A stretch of DNA of 13,735 nucleotides from NCBI GenBank assembly GCA_003022905.1, contig PXSE01000144.1:20990-34724 (forward strand), read 5' to 3'. Below are positions 6,400 to 13,735 of this stretch, piece by piece. The stretch is from Halobacteriales archaeon QS_9_68_42 (GTDB lineage: Archaea > Halobacteriota > Halobacteria > Halobacteriales > Haloarculaceae). The notes beneath the pieces were generated by a model. It worked only from the letters and a program-made list of their open reading frames with translations. It did no database searches and was not told the DNA's origin. Within the stretch, counting starts at the first letter, position 1. Every line of letters begins with the position of its first letter. The position numbers were made by a program, and so were the translations under genes.

Positions 6400-8211
6400 A
6401 TGAGCAGCGATAGCGAGACGGCCGAGGGCGACGAGGAGTTCGAGTGGCAGGAATCGGACGAGGAGGAGGCCGCGGACGGGGAAGCCGCGGCCGAGACGGA
6501 GACCGAAGCGGCGGCCGAGGCCGAGACGCCCGCGGTGAGCGAGGCGACGGGCGGTGACGACCGCGAACTCGTCTCCGACCACCCGATAAAGGGCGAGATA
6601 CTCCGGGAGGTCCTAGACTACTTCAAGGAGACGGACATCGACGAGTCGTTCGCCGAGCCGCCCGACACGGAGTTCATCCAGGGGCGGTTTTTCGACTTCT
6701 CGTATCTCGACAACCACGAGGAGGTCCAGCGTCTCTGGGTGGACGAGCCGTACGCCTACGTTTCCATCCTGCGGCGCGACGGCGAGGACAAACTCAGATA
6801 CCGGGTCCACGAGCCGTACCTCTCGGAGTTCGAGGAGTACGTCCGCGAGGACCTGGTGAAGATACTCCGGAACAGCCTGATGTACCAGGACCTCGAGGAC
6901 GGCGACGACCGCGAGGCGCTCTTCGAGAAGAAGGCCAAGGAGATCATCTCCGACCACGCGGCAGCGACCATCGAGGACGGCTCGCTACTGAAGCTGAAGT
7001 ACTACCTGCTCCGGGACTTCGTCCACCTCGGGCCCATCGAGCCCATCATGCGGGACCCGAACATCGAGGACGTCTCCTGTGACGGCGTCGACATTCCGGT
7101 GTACGTCTACCACATCGAACACCGCGACATGCCGACGAACATCACCTTCGAGAAACAGCAGCTTTCCTCCTTCGCGCTACGACTGGCCCAGCGGGCCGGC
7201 GAGCAGGTGTCGGTCTCGGAGCCGCTGGTGGACGGCACCCTGCCGGACGGCTCCCGCCTGCAGTTGACGTTCGGGTCGGACGTGGCGACGAGGGGGTCGA
7301 ACTTCACCATCCGGAAGTTCGCGACCATCCCGTTCACGCCGGTCGACCTCATCCAGCGCGGAACGTTCAGCACCGAGCAGATGGCCTACTTCTGGCTGGC
7401 CATCGAGAACAACCGCTCGCTCATCTTCTCCGGTGGCACCGGGTCCGGGAAGACCACCTCGATGAACGCCGTCTCGATGTTCGTCCCGGAGGACGCAAAG
7501 GTGGTCTCCATCGAGGACACCCGCGAGATCACGCTGCCGCACGACAACTGGATTCAGAGCCTCACGCGGGAGTCACTCACCTCCGAGGGCCGCGGCGAAG
7601 TGTCGATGTACGAACTGCTCCGGGCGGCGCTGCGACAGCGGCCCGAGTACCTGCTGGTCGGGGAGATACGAACCGAGCAGAACGTCGCGTTCACGTTCTT
7701 CCAGGCCATCGGGACGGGCCACACTGCCTACACCACCATCCACGCCGAGAGCGTCGAGGGCGTGCTGAACCGCCTGGGGAACGAGCCGCTGAACGTGCCG
7801 ACCCAGATGGTGCTGGAGCTGGACATCATCTCCATCCAGAGGCAGACGTTCATGGACGGCGACCGGGTCCGGCGGAACGACGGGGTCACCGAGATCCTGC
7901 CGGACGGGGACGCCGAGGACTCCATCCGGGCCATCGACATCTTCGCCCGCGACGCCAACGAGGACACCATCCAGCGGGTGAACAACTCCCAGGTGCTGCA
8001 GGACATCGCCGACGACCGCGGCTGGAGCGGCCGCGAACTCGCCGAGGAACTCCGGAAGCGTCGGGAGTTCATCCAGTATCTCGTTGACAACGACATCTCC
8101 GATTACCAGGACGTCACCTCCGCCATCCACATGTTCGGTAACGACCAGGGAGGGCTGCTGAAGAAGGTCAACGAGGGCACCCTTGAGCCCGGAGACTTCC
8201 AAGAGGAATGA
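6400..8211 (+). CDS. Type II/IV secretion system ATPase (PilB/TadA-like), cassette 2
   Basis: Predicted cytoplasmic motor of the second pilus-like system, 603 residues. Residues 2 to about 52 form a low-complexity acidic and alanine-rich extension absent from the paralogue at 709. Homology begins around the PYAYV block and includes an SCDG motif. The motor shows a Walker A motif GGTGSGKT at residues 345-352 (Lys351), an Asp-box IEDTRE with Glu372, Walker B LLVGEIR with Glu422, and a His-box GHTAYTTIHAE ending at His448. All catalytic motifs are intact. The stop overlaps the start of the PilC-like gene (ATGA at 8208-8211), so translation is probably coupled. In Haloferax, PilB3-PilC3 of this family assemble adhesive pili; orthology here is not established. 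Regulation is likely from the promoter at 6336. Confidence 0.95.
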   Translation: MSSDSETAEGDEEFEWQESDEEEAADGEAAAETETEAAAEAETPAVSEATGGDDRELVSDHPIKGEILREVLDYFKETDIDESFAEPPDTEFIQGRFFDFSYLDNHEEVQRLWVDEPYAYVSILRRDGEDKLRYRVHEPYLSEFEEYVREDLVKILRNSLMYQDLEDGDDREALFEKKAKEIISDHAAATIEDGSLLKLKYYLLRDFVHLGPIEPIMRDPNIEDVSCDGVDIPVYVYHIEHRDMPTNITFEKQQLSSFALRLAQRAGEQVSVSEPLVDGTLPDGSRLQLTFGSDVATRGSNFTIRKFATIPFTPVDLIQRGTFSTEQMAYFWLAIENNRSLIFSGGTGSGKTTSMNAVSMFVPEDAKVVSIEDTREITLPHDNWIQSLTRESLTSEGRGEVSMYELLRAALRQRPEYLLVGEIRTEQNVAFTFFQAIGTGHTAYTTIHAESVEGVLNRLGNEPLNVPTQMVLELDIISIQRQTFMDGDRVRRNDGVTEILPDGDAEDSIRAIDIFARDANEDTIQRVNNSQVLQDIADDRGWSGRELAEELRKRREFIQYLVDNDISDYQDVTSAIHMFGNDQGGLLKKVNEGTLEPGDFQEE

Positions 8212-10220
8212 GCGGGGGCAACATCGAGGACGCGACCCCGATTCCGGACTACGAGCTCGACCAGCGGTTCCCGGAGCGACACGACCTCTCGGAGGACGAC
8301 CGCGACCGGCTCAGGGCCGAACACGGCCGCATCCGGACGTACTTTCTTCTGAACCCCGGCCGGTTCAAGAGCCTTCAGCGGTGGCTCAACCAGGCCCGGA
8401 TGGGCTACACCTACGACATCTACCTTGAGCGGGTGGTCGGCTACACGCTCATCTCGTCGGCGGTCGGTCTATTTCTGGGGACGGTTCTGAGCCTCCAGCT
8501 GTTCCTCTTCGGCGGCTGGGAGGTTCTTGGCGTCGAATCCCTGGCCGCCCAGGGCGGGCTGACCGTAGCCTTCGTCGCGTTCACCGTCTCGCTTTTCGCG
8601 GTCGGCGCCTTCGCGACCGGCTACTACTACCCGCTGATGCGCTCCGGCACGCGGGAGCGGCAAATCGACATCCTCCTCCCGCACGCCATCATCTACATGT
8701 ACGCACTCAGCCACGGGGGGATGAACTCGTTCAAAGTCATAAAGGAGCTCGCGCAGGCCGAGGACGTGTACGGCGAGGTCTCCGAGGATTTCGACATGGT
8801 CGTCCGGGACGTCGAACTGTTCGGTAACGACCTCTTTTCGGCGCTCCGGGATGCCCGTAGCATCACCCCCTCGGAGAACCTCGAGCAGTTCATCGATGAC
8901 ATGATATCGGTGCTGGACTCCGGCAGCGACTTCTCGACGTTCCTCGAGGACGAGGCGGGCACCTACATGGATCAAGCCCGCGACGAACAGGAGAGCTTCC
9001 TCGGGACGCTAGCGATACTCTCGGAGATATTCATCGTCGCCTTCGTTGCCGCGCCGCTTTTGCTCATCGTGACGCTTCTGGTCATCAGCATCGTCGGCGG
9101 CGACGCGCTGTTGCAGGCGCTGTTCCTCGTGTACCTCGGGCTGCCGCTCGGCATGCTCGGCTTTCTCGCGGCCGTCGACATCCTCACGAAGCCGTACGTA
9201 GAGTCGACCGAGACCCTCGAGATCGACCGCGAGGAGGTCCGCAAGGAGTGGAGCAACCAGGTCCAGGCCGACCCCGACTACGAGGCCTACGAGAACAAGA
9301 AACAGCGCGACGAACGGCGGGGGAAGCTCCGGAACCCCATCGAGCAGATTCGGGACCGGAGCCCGCTACTGTCGCTTCTGTTCTCCGTGCCGCTGGCGCT
9401 GGTGGTCGCCGGCGGGCTGGCGCTGTCCGGCGTGCTGCCGACCACCCTCGAGGGCCTCTTCGAGGCGCCCGTCATTGCGACGGGCGGGTACTTCGCGGTG
9501 CCGTTCCTCATCGCGGCCGTTCCGCTGACGATGTTCTACGAGTCCCAGCGGCGGCGCAAGCGGAGCATCGCAAAGCGGTTCCCGGACACGCTGAACATCC
9601 TCTCGAGCGCCAACCAGATGGGCATCCGGCTGGTCGAATCGCTGAACCTCGTCGCCCGGTGGTCGGAGGGCGCCCTCGCGGAGGAACTCCGGAAGGTGCG
9701 GAACGACGTCGCCTGGAACGAGGACGTCGAGCGCGCGCTGCTCGAGTTCGCAAACCGGCTCCGCGTGCCGCAGGTGACCCGGACGATGAAGCTCATCGCC
9801 AAGGGCAACCGGTCCTCGAGCGACCTGGCGAAGATAATCTCCATCGCCGCCGAGGACACCCGCAACCGCTACCAGATAGAGCGGAAGCGGCGCAGCGAGA
9901 TGGGCGCCTACACGGCCATCGTCGTCATCGGCTTTCTGGTGTATCTCGGAGTCATCGTCGTGCTGGACGTGAGCTATCTCAGCAAGATAGCCCAGTTTGC
10001 CGGCCCGGAGACGACGTCCTTGCGGGGCGACGGCACGTTCGCCGGGTTCGGTAGCGTGCCCGTCGGCGTCTACCGGACGGTGTTCCTGCACTCGGCGCTC
10101 ATCCAGGGCATCGGGAGCGGCCTGCTGGCCGGCAAGCTCGCCGACAACAACATCCTCGCGGGGCTGAAGTACAGCGTCGGCCTCACGGTACTCACCATGG
10201 TGGTGTTCTGGTTTATATGA
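8208..10220 (+). CDS. PilC/TadC-like pilus assembly membrane protein, cassette 2
   Basis: Inner-membrane platform protein of 670 residues that works with the ATPase encoded just upstream. Residues 1-75 are hydrophilic. Membrane segments lie near 77-102, 116-140, 270-297, 302-325, 386-408, 424-443, 566-590 and 652-670, with a weaker one near 628-645. Two T2SSF (GspF) domains are visible, about 157-297 (beginning ILLPHAIIYMYALSHGGM) and 458-592 (beginning RFPDTLNILSSANQMGI). A charged linker covers about 335-380. The gene overlaps both neighbours through ATGA junctions, at 8208-8211 and 10217-10220, which argues for a single translated operon. It is the intact counterpart of the frameshifted gene at 2344, and aligning the two shows where that frameshift falls. 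Confidence 0.94.
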   Translation: MSGGNIEDATPIPDYELDQRFPERHDLSEDDRDRLRAEHGRIRTYFLLNPGRFKSLQRWLNQARMGYTYDIYLERVVGYTLISSAVGLFLGTVLSLQLFLFGGWEVLGVESLAAQGGLTVAFVAFTVSLFAVGAFATGYYYPLMRSGTRERQIDILLPHAIIYMYALSHGGMNSFKVIKELAQAEDVYGEVSEDFDMVVRDVELFGNDLFSALRDARSITPSENLEQFIDDMISVLDSGSDFSTFLEDEAGTYMDQARDEQESFLGTLAILSEIFIVAFVAAPLLLIVTLLVISIVGGDALLQALFLVYLGLPLGMLGFLAAVDILTKPYVESTETLEIDREEVRKEWSNQVQADPDYEAYENKKQRDERRGKLRNPIEQIRDRSPLLSLLFSVPLALVVAGGLALSGVLPTTLEGLFEAPVIATGGYFAVPFLIAAVPLTMFYESQRRRKRSIAKRFPDTLNILSSANQMGIRLVESLNLVARWSEGALAEELRKVRNDVAWNEDVERALLEFANRLRVPQVTRTMKLIAKGNRSSSDLAKIISIAAEDTRNRYQIERKRRSEMGAYTAIVVIGFLVYLGVIVVLDVSYLSKIAQFAGPETTSLRGDGTFAGFGSVPVGVYRTVFLHSALIQGIGSGLLAGKLADNNILAGLKYSVGLTVLTMVVFWFI

Positions 10221-11899
10221 TTGAGAAGTTAGAGTTCAGTTCGGACGAGAGGGGCGTATCGGAGGTCATGGGCGCAATCTTGGTGTTCGGCATCCTGATC
10301 GTGCTGCTGGGTATCATCCAGACGCAGGCGGTGCCGGCGCAGAATCAGGAGGTAGAGTTCAAGCACAACCAGGAGGTGCAGGGAGACTTCGCGGAACTCC
10401 AGCAGAGCGTCTCCGAATCGGTTCGCGACGGCAACAGGCGGTCGGTGTCGTTCAGTCTCGGCGCGAGCTATCCCTCCAGACTCCTGTTCATCAATCCACC
10501 GGACCCCTCGGGAGCCGTCAGGTCGACGGACGCACAAACCGCTGAATTCGTGGCGCAGGGCGGCGACATTCAGTCGCCCGAGGGGCAAGTCGACGAACGT
10601 ATTCAGAACGTCAATACCCCCGGCGAGCTGAGTTTCGAACTCAGGTCGCTGGTGTACGAACCGAACTACAACGAGTACCAGAACCCACCGTCGCTCGTCT
10701 CCGAGTACGGGGTCATGTACCTGAACTCCAGCGATAGTTCCGTCGTCGTCGAGGACCGAGCGGTCGTCGACGGGACCACGATTTCGCTCGTGTCGACCGC
10801 GGGCGATTTCGACCGATCCTCCGCCGCCACCCGGCCGCTCGGCGTTGACGCCGCACCCGCTCCGACGACGACCGTTCCTATCCAGCACGGCACTCCCGGT
10901 CCAAACAACTTTATCGAACTCACGCTCCCGACGAGACTGGGACAGGAGCAGTGGGACAGCATCGTGAGCGGGCAGAGCAATGTCGTCGATGCGAACGTTG
11001 ACGCGACGGCGAACGAGGTGACACTCGAACTCAGGTCCCAAGACGGTAGCGGCAACCCGATAGAGTACGAACTCGAAGTTCCCCGCTACGAGGTCGACAA
11101 CAGCGCCCCAAGTCCCAGCCCGACGTACGTCACATTCAGCGGAGGCAGCACGAAAAGTATCACACCCGGACAGCCGGTGGAAGTGAGCGCGGAGGTCCGC
11201 GACCGATTCAACAACCCGATTCCGGGACAAGAAGTGGAGTTCGAGTTGGTGAGTTCCGGCGCCACAGAAACGGTAACCAGTGACGCTCAGGGAATCGCAA
11301 CCGCCGAGTTCCCGTCGCCCCCCGCCGGGAGCACCACCACCGTCAATGTCGATGCGGCCTCCATATCTGACCCTACTCTTGGGCAGAGTTCGGTTAGTGT
11401 CGTAGTCGTAGGTGGCAACCCGACTGGACCAACCGCAATCGTCGTGACCGACACCAGTATAGACCGTAGTAACGATGAAGTGGAACTAGACCTTCGTAAC
11501 GATGGACCCCAGCCGACTGAAATAAACAGGATTCAACTCGAGTACGCGGTCCAGTCGCTTCCGAGTGGGATTGATACAGCTCCAGATCCAACTACAGATA
11601 GCAATTGTGCTAGTGGTACTACATTAGATTGCCCGACTGTCGAGAGGGAACCAGAAGAAATCCGTGAAGTGAGTGCTTTCGGCGTGACGGATACCGTCCA
11701 GGCCGAAGATGGAGGAGAGCCACAGCCTGTCAATTTAGGCGGCAATCAGATATCGGCAGGAGCAACGGAGACAGTCACTCTCAAGATGAATCCTTCCTCG
11801 ATAAACGATGATGACGCTGCAGTACTCATCCATGTGAAGGTGTTCTTCCAAGGCGGTTACGTGGAAACCTACGACCTCGCGTTCGCCGAGCGAACCTGA
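10217..11899 (+). CDS. Large pilin-like surface protein with class III signal peptide and Ig-like (Big-1 type) domain
   Basis: Predicted secreted subunit of the second pilus-like system, 560 residues. The N-terminus has a short charged stretch, then ERG-VSEV and a hydrophobic helix at about 18-37. This fits a class III (prepilin peptidase) signal, with likely cleavage after Gly13. A glutamine- and glutamate-rich helix follows, then beta-rich sequence. Residues of about 304-398 resemble a bacterial Ig-like group 1 domain, with a TPGQPVEVSAEVRD start and a PIPGQEVEFEL strand. The C-terminal part resembles a small pilin/archaellin-type beta domain and contains two cysteines, at 464 and 472. It is much longer than typical pilins of about 150-200 residues, so it may be a minor or tip subunit or a displayed adhesin. 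It starts within the PilC-like stop codon. The segment around 11400-11770 is visibly richer in A and T than the rest of the operon. Confidence 0.85.
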   Translation: MIEKLEFSSDERGVSEVMGAILVFGILIVLLGIIQTQAVPAQNQEVEFKHNQEVQGDFAELQQSVSESVRDGNRRSVSFSLGASYPSRLLFINPPDPSGAVRSTDAQTAEFVAQGGDIQSPEGQVDERIQNVNTPGELSFELRSLVYEPNYNEYQNPPSLVSEYGVMYLNSSDSSVVVEDRAVVDGTTISLVSTAGDFDRSSAATRPLGVDAAPAPTTTVPIQHGTPGPNNFIELTLPTRLGQEQWDSIVSGQSNVVDANVDATANEVTLELRSQDGSGNPIEYELEVPRYEVDNSAPSPSPTYVTFSGGSTKSITPGQPVEVSAEVRDRFNNPIPGQEVEFELVSSGATETVTSDAQGIATAEFPSPPAGSTTTVNVDAASISDPTLGQSSVSVVVVGGNPTGPTAIVVTDTSIDRSNDEVELDLRNDGPQPTEINRIQLEYAVQSLPSGIDTAPDPTTDSNCASGTTLDCPTVEREPEEIREVSAFGVTDTVQAEDGGEPQPVNLGGNQISAGATETVTLKMNPSSINDDDAAVLIHVKVFFQGGYVETYDLAFAERT

Positions 11900-11934
11900 T
11901 ATACATCTACGATATTCGGCGTTCGTTACCCAGC

Positions 11935-11960
11935 ACCGTATCGAAGCCAAACTATACGGT
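11935..11960 (+). promoter_or_regulatory. Inverted repeat overlapping the TATA box of the HalX regulator gene
   Basis: ACCGTAT at 11935-11941 and ATACGGT at 11954-11960 are perfect reverse complements separated by 12 bases. The right arm overlaps the TATA-like CTATAC at 11952-11957, which is well placed for a start of transcription just before the ATG at 11987. A dimeric regulator bound here would cover the TATA box; which regulator is unknown. Confidence 0.55.
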
Positions 11961-11986
11961 CCTACCCCCAGAAGAGACAGTATCAG

Positions 11987-12610
11987 ATGAGCGAATCGGA
12001 CCAACCGACAGTACTCGTCGTCGAGGACGAGCAGGCCCTCATCGAGCTGTACGTCCGGTGGCTCGAGGGCGAGTACGATGTCCGGACGGCGGGGGGCGGG
12101 GAGGAGGCCCTCGAGCAGTTCGACGAATCGGTCGACGTGGTGCTGCTCGACCGGCTGATGCCGGGAATGAGCGGCGACGAGGTGCTGGAGGCCATCCGGG
12201 AGCGGTCGGCCGACTGCAAGGTAATGATGGTAACTGCCGTCGAGCCGGACTTCGACGTCATCAGGATGGGTTTCGACGACTACCTGACCAAGCCCGTCGA
12301 GCGGGACACCCTGTTCGAGACCATCGAGCGGTTGCTCTCGCGGTCGGAGTATGCCGAACTCGAGCAGGAACTGTACGCACTAGTCTCCAAGCAGGCGGTG
12401 CTGGAGTCCTCCAAGCCCGAGGAGGAACTGGCCGAAAGCGAGGAGTTCATGAAACTGGAGTCCCGCATCGCGGCCCTGCGAGCGGAACTGGACGACACGC
12501 TGGCGGGAATCGAGAGCGACGAGTTCGTGGCGATGGTCCGCGACCTCGAGGACGAGGAGGCGGCTGACCCCGACGACGAGGGGGCGAGCGAGACGGAGGG
12601 AGGTGACTGA
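11987..12610 (+). CDS. Response regulator: receiver domain plus HalX domain
   Basis: Predicted cytoplasmic two-component response regulator of 207 residues. The receiver domain (about 7-120) has the acidic pair Glu13-Asp14, the phospho-acceptor Asp55 in VVLLDRLMPG, Thr83 and Lys102 in the LTKP motif, so phosphorylation should be possible. Residues of about 118-180 match the haloarchaeal HalX domain, with an ELEQELYALVSKQAVLES segment and a helical coiled-coil-like stretch. The C-terminus is an acidic tail. No DNA-binding domain is visible, so the output may be a protein interaction. The ATG follows the TATA-like element by about 30 bases, giving a very short leader. The next gene follows immediately and is probably co-translated. 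No histidine kinase is encoded in the window. Confidence 0.95.
   Translation: MSESDQPTVLVVEDEQALIELYVRWLEGEYDVRTAGGGEEALEQFDESVDVVLLDRLMPGMSGDEVLEAIRERSADCKVMMVTAVEPDFDVIRMGFDDYLTKPVERDTLFETIERLLSRSEYAELEQELYALVSKQAVLESSKPEEELAESEEFMKLESRIAALRAELDDTLAGIESDEFVAMVRDLEDEEAADPDDEGASETEGGD
12599..12603 (+). promoter_or_regulatory. Ribosome binding site choosing the 12612 start
   Basis: GGAGGGAGG spans 12595-12603. The second GGAGG, at 12599-12603, is eight bases before the GTG at 12612, a normal spacing. The GTG at 12603 would have only three bases after the first GGAGG. Confidence 0.5.
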
Positions 12611-12611
12611 C

Positions 12612-13202
12612 GTGAGCTACCGTGTCGAGGGGTTCGGGCGGACGGCGACCTTCGACCCGGGAGCGAGCCTGCTGATGACCGGAGCGACGACGCCGACCGA
12701 TGAGCGACTATTCGACGCCGTCTCGCCCGAGGGGGACGAGTTCACCGTCGTCATTACTACGAACACAGGGGCCTCGCAGGTGGTCGAGGAACTGCTGGAC
12801 CGCGGCGCCGACCGCGATCAGATCGGCATCATCGACTGCACGAACCGGGAGGCCGACATCGAGGACGTCCCCGTCCGGCAGTTGAGCTCTCCGGGCGATT
12901 TGACGGGCATCAGCCTGGAGTTCGCCAAACTGCTGGACGACGCGGGGGAGTCGACGCCGATTCGGGTCGGCTTCGACTCCATCTCGACGGCGCTGATGTA
13001 CACCGAACAGCAGACGCTGTTCCGGTTCCTGCACGTGTTCACCGCCAGAATCAGCTCCGGTGAGATGCTCGGCGTGTTCGCAATGGACCCCGGGATGCAC
13101 GAGGAGAAGGCCTACAACACGATTCGCGCGGTGTTCGACGCCGAGGTACAGGTCAGTGACGACGGCGCCGAGGAGCTACAGGGTACCGGCTTCACCCGGT
13201 GA
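12612..13202 (+). CDS. HTR-like / DUF7504-type RecA-fold protein with degenerate P-loop
   Basis: Predicted cytoplasmic protein of 196 residues resembling the haloarchaeal HTR-like (DUF7504) proteins, which have a KaiC/RecA-like fold. The family name is from memory and not from a search. The N-terminal strand SLLMTGATTPTDE (about residues 19-31) sits where a Walker A motif would be, but the GK[ST] residues are missing. A Walker B-like strand RVGFDSIS around 118-125 and a final strand near ISSGEMLGVFAMDPGMH are present. Nucleotide binding is therefore doubtful. The GTG at 12612 has the better-spaced ribosome binding site, and the GTG at 12603 is the alternative. It starts one base after the response regulator stop, which points to a two-gene operon in which this protein may be the regulator's partner. 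That role is inferred from position only. Confidence 0.75.
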   Translation: MSYRVEGFGRTATFDPGASLLMTGATTPTDERLFDAVSPEGDEFTVVITTNTGASQVVEELLDRGADRDQIGIIDCTNREADIEDVPVRQLSSPGDLTGISLEFAKLLDDAGESTPIRVGFDSISTALMYTEQQTLFRFLHVFTARISSGEMLGVFAMDPGMHEEKAYNTIRAVFDAEVQVSDDGAEELQGTGFTR

Positions 13203-13221
13203 GCGACGCCGCCGCGAGCCC

Positions 13222-13735
13222 TTACATCTCGATGCGCTCGACGATGTTCTCGTCGTCGCTGCGGGCGTTGACGGCAACAATGCGGACGTGATCCTCGATT
13301 CTGGAATCGCGGAGCTTTGCGTTCAGCAGTTCGTCGACCTGGAAGACGCCGGCGGCGTCGACCATCTCGATTTCGACCAGAACGGGTGCGGTGTCGCCGG
13401 CCTGTAGCGTCACGTTCCGGATGGCCTGACTCGAAATGGTGTTGATGCCGCGGCCACCCTTCTCGTAGGGAATGCGCGAGCGGCCTCGTTCCATGTCGAG
13501 GGCGTCGGCGACGCGGACGACGCCGGCCTCGTGGGTCAGCGGCTTCTCGGGCGTGTGGTGACAGAGGATGGCGTGCAGTACCTCCCCTTTCAGTCGGACC
13601 GTCTCGGCGACGTCGTAAAAGCCGAGCGTCGGGAGAAGCCTGTCGAGGACGTCGGCCGCGAGCGGAATCGAGTAGTACGGGTGGTCGTCGCGGTGGACGA
13701 CGTGGCCGATGTCGTGCAGCGTCGCCGCCAGGGCG
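13222..13735 (-). CDS. HD-domain phosphohydrolase, C-terminal part (5' end outside window)
   Basis: Reading the - strand from the right edge gives 171 residues with no stop until TAA at 13222-13224, so the gene extends beyond the window. An ATG at 13494 is internal and not the start, because the HD domain lies before it. Visible motifs are LHDIGH within 11 residues of the edge, giving the metal-binding HD pair, then HAILCHH, and RVADALD, whose Asp fits the C-terminal metal ligand of HD domains. The first His of the superfamily pattern would be off the edge. After MERGRSR, a mixed strand/helix domain of about 85 residues follows, with an acidic stretch and alternating hydrophobic strands. HD proteins are metal-dependent phosphohydrolases or nucleases; the substrate cannot be told. 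The gene converges on the HTR-like gene with a 19-base gap. Confidence 0.85.
   Translation of the reverse strand, partial: ALAATLHDIGHVVHRDDHPYYSIPLAADVLDRLLPTLGFYDVAETVRLKGEVLHAILCHHTPEKPLTHEAGVVRVADALDMERGRSRIPYEKGGRGINTISSQAIRNVTLQAGDTAPVLVEIEMVDAAGVFQVDELLNAKLRDSRIEDHVRIVAVNARSDDENIVERIEM

Noticed and set aside
11881..11895. Hairpin GTTCGC-CGA-GCGAAC at the end of the pilin-like gene as a terminator
   Set aside because: It lies within the last codons and is not followed by a T run, so it does not resemble an archaeal terminator.
709..11899. Archaellum (arl/fla) operon
   Set aside because: No archaellin, ArlF/G/H or CheF-type genes accompany the ATPase and membrane protein pairs. The arrangement fits PilB-PilC type IV pilus cassettes.
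13222..13494. Short 90-residue - strand gene starting at the ATG at 13494
   Set aside because: The same frame stays open to the window edge and contains the HD motif upstream of that ATG, so it is the tail of a longer gene.

Overview
The window comes from a haloarchaeon (Halobacteria). GC content is high, the proteins are strongly acidic, promoters are archaeal TATA-type, and three of the families are typical of this class: a paired PilB/PilC secretion system, a receiver-HalX response regulator and an HTR-like RecA-fold protein. All genes lie on the + strand except the last one, which runs off the right edge.

Layout. (1) 2-607: C-terminal part of a multi-pass membrane protein of unknown function. 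(2) 709-4319: a first type IV pilus-like cassette, with a secretion ATPase (PilB/TadA-like) followed by a polytopic PilC/TadC-like membrane protein. The second gene is broken by an apparent single-base frameshift near 2605-2607. (3) 4361-4996: a Trm9/ALKBH8-like SAM methyltransferase. (4) 4997-6399: about 1.4 kb whose only confident gene is tRNA-Gly(UCC) at 5245-5315. The tRNA sits inside a dense field of hairpins and tandem repeats containing copies of its own 5' and 3' ends. Beyond that are a four-tract G-rich stretch with a 13-G run and the promoter of the next operon. (5) 6400-11899: a second, intact cassette of ATPase, PilC-like protein and a large pilin-like protein with an Ig-like domain, joined by two ATGA start/stop overlaps. 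(6) 11987-13202: a receiver-HalX response regulator followed at once by a small RecA/KaiC-fold protein with a degenerate P-loop. (7) 13222-13735 on the - strand: the C-terminal part of an HD-domain phosphohydrolase.

How the genes work together. In archaeal type IV pilus-like systems the hexameric cytoplasmic ATPase drives a PilC-family membrane platform, which assembles class III signal peptide (pilin-like) subunits on the cell surface. The second cassette encodes all three parts, so it is probably a self-contained surface appendage or adhesin-display system. It lacks only the prepilin peptidase, normally encoded elsewhere. The first cassette is a diverged paralogue without its own pilin and with a frameshifted platform gene. 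The response regulator pair downstream has its own promoter and could supply regulation or signalling, but only its position suggests a link to the pilus.

The most unusual part is the tRNA-Gly neighbourhood. Two separate tandem repeat families flank the tRNA, with hairpins that differ between copies by compensatory changes. Three partial tRNA 3' ends follow the tRNA, two of them nested in long inverted repeats. This may record repeated integration and excision at the tRNA, or it may be a tRNA-derived repeat element. No integrase is present in the window.
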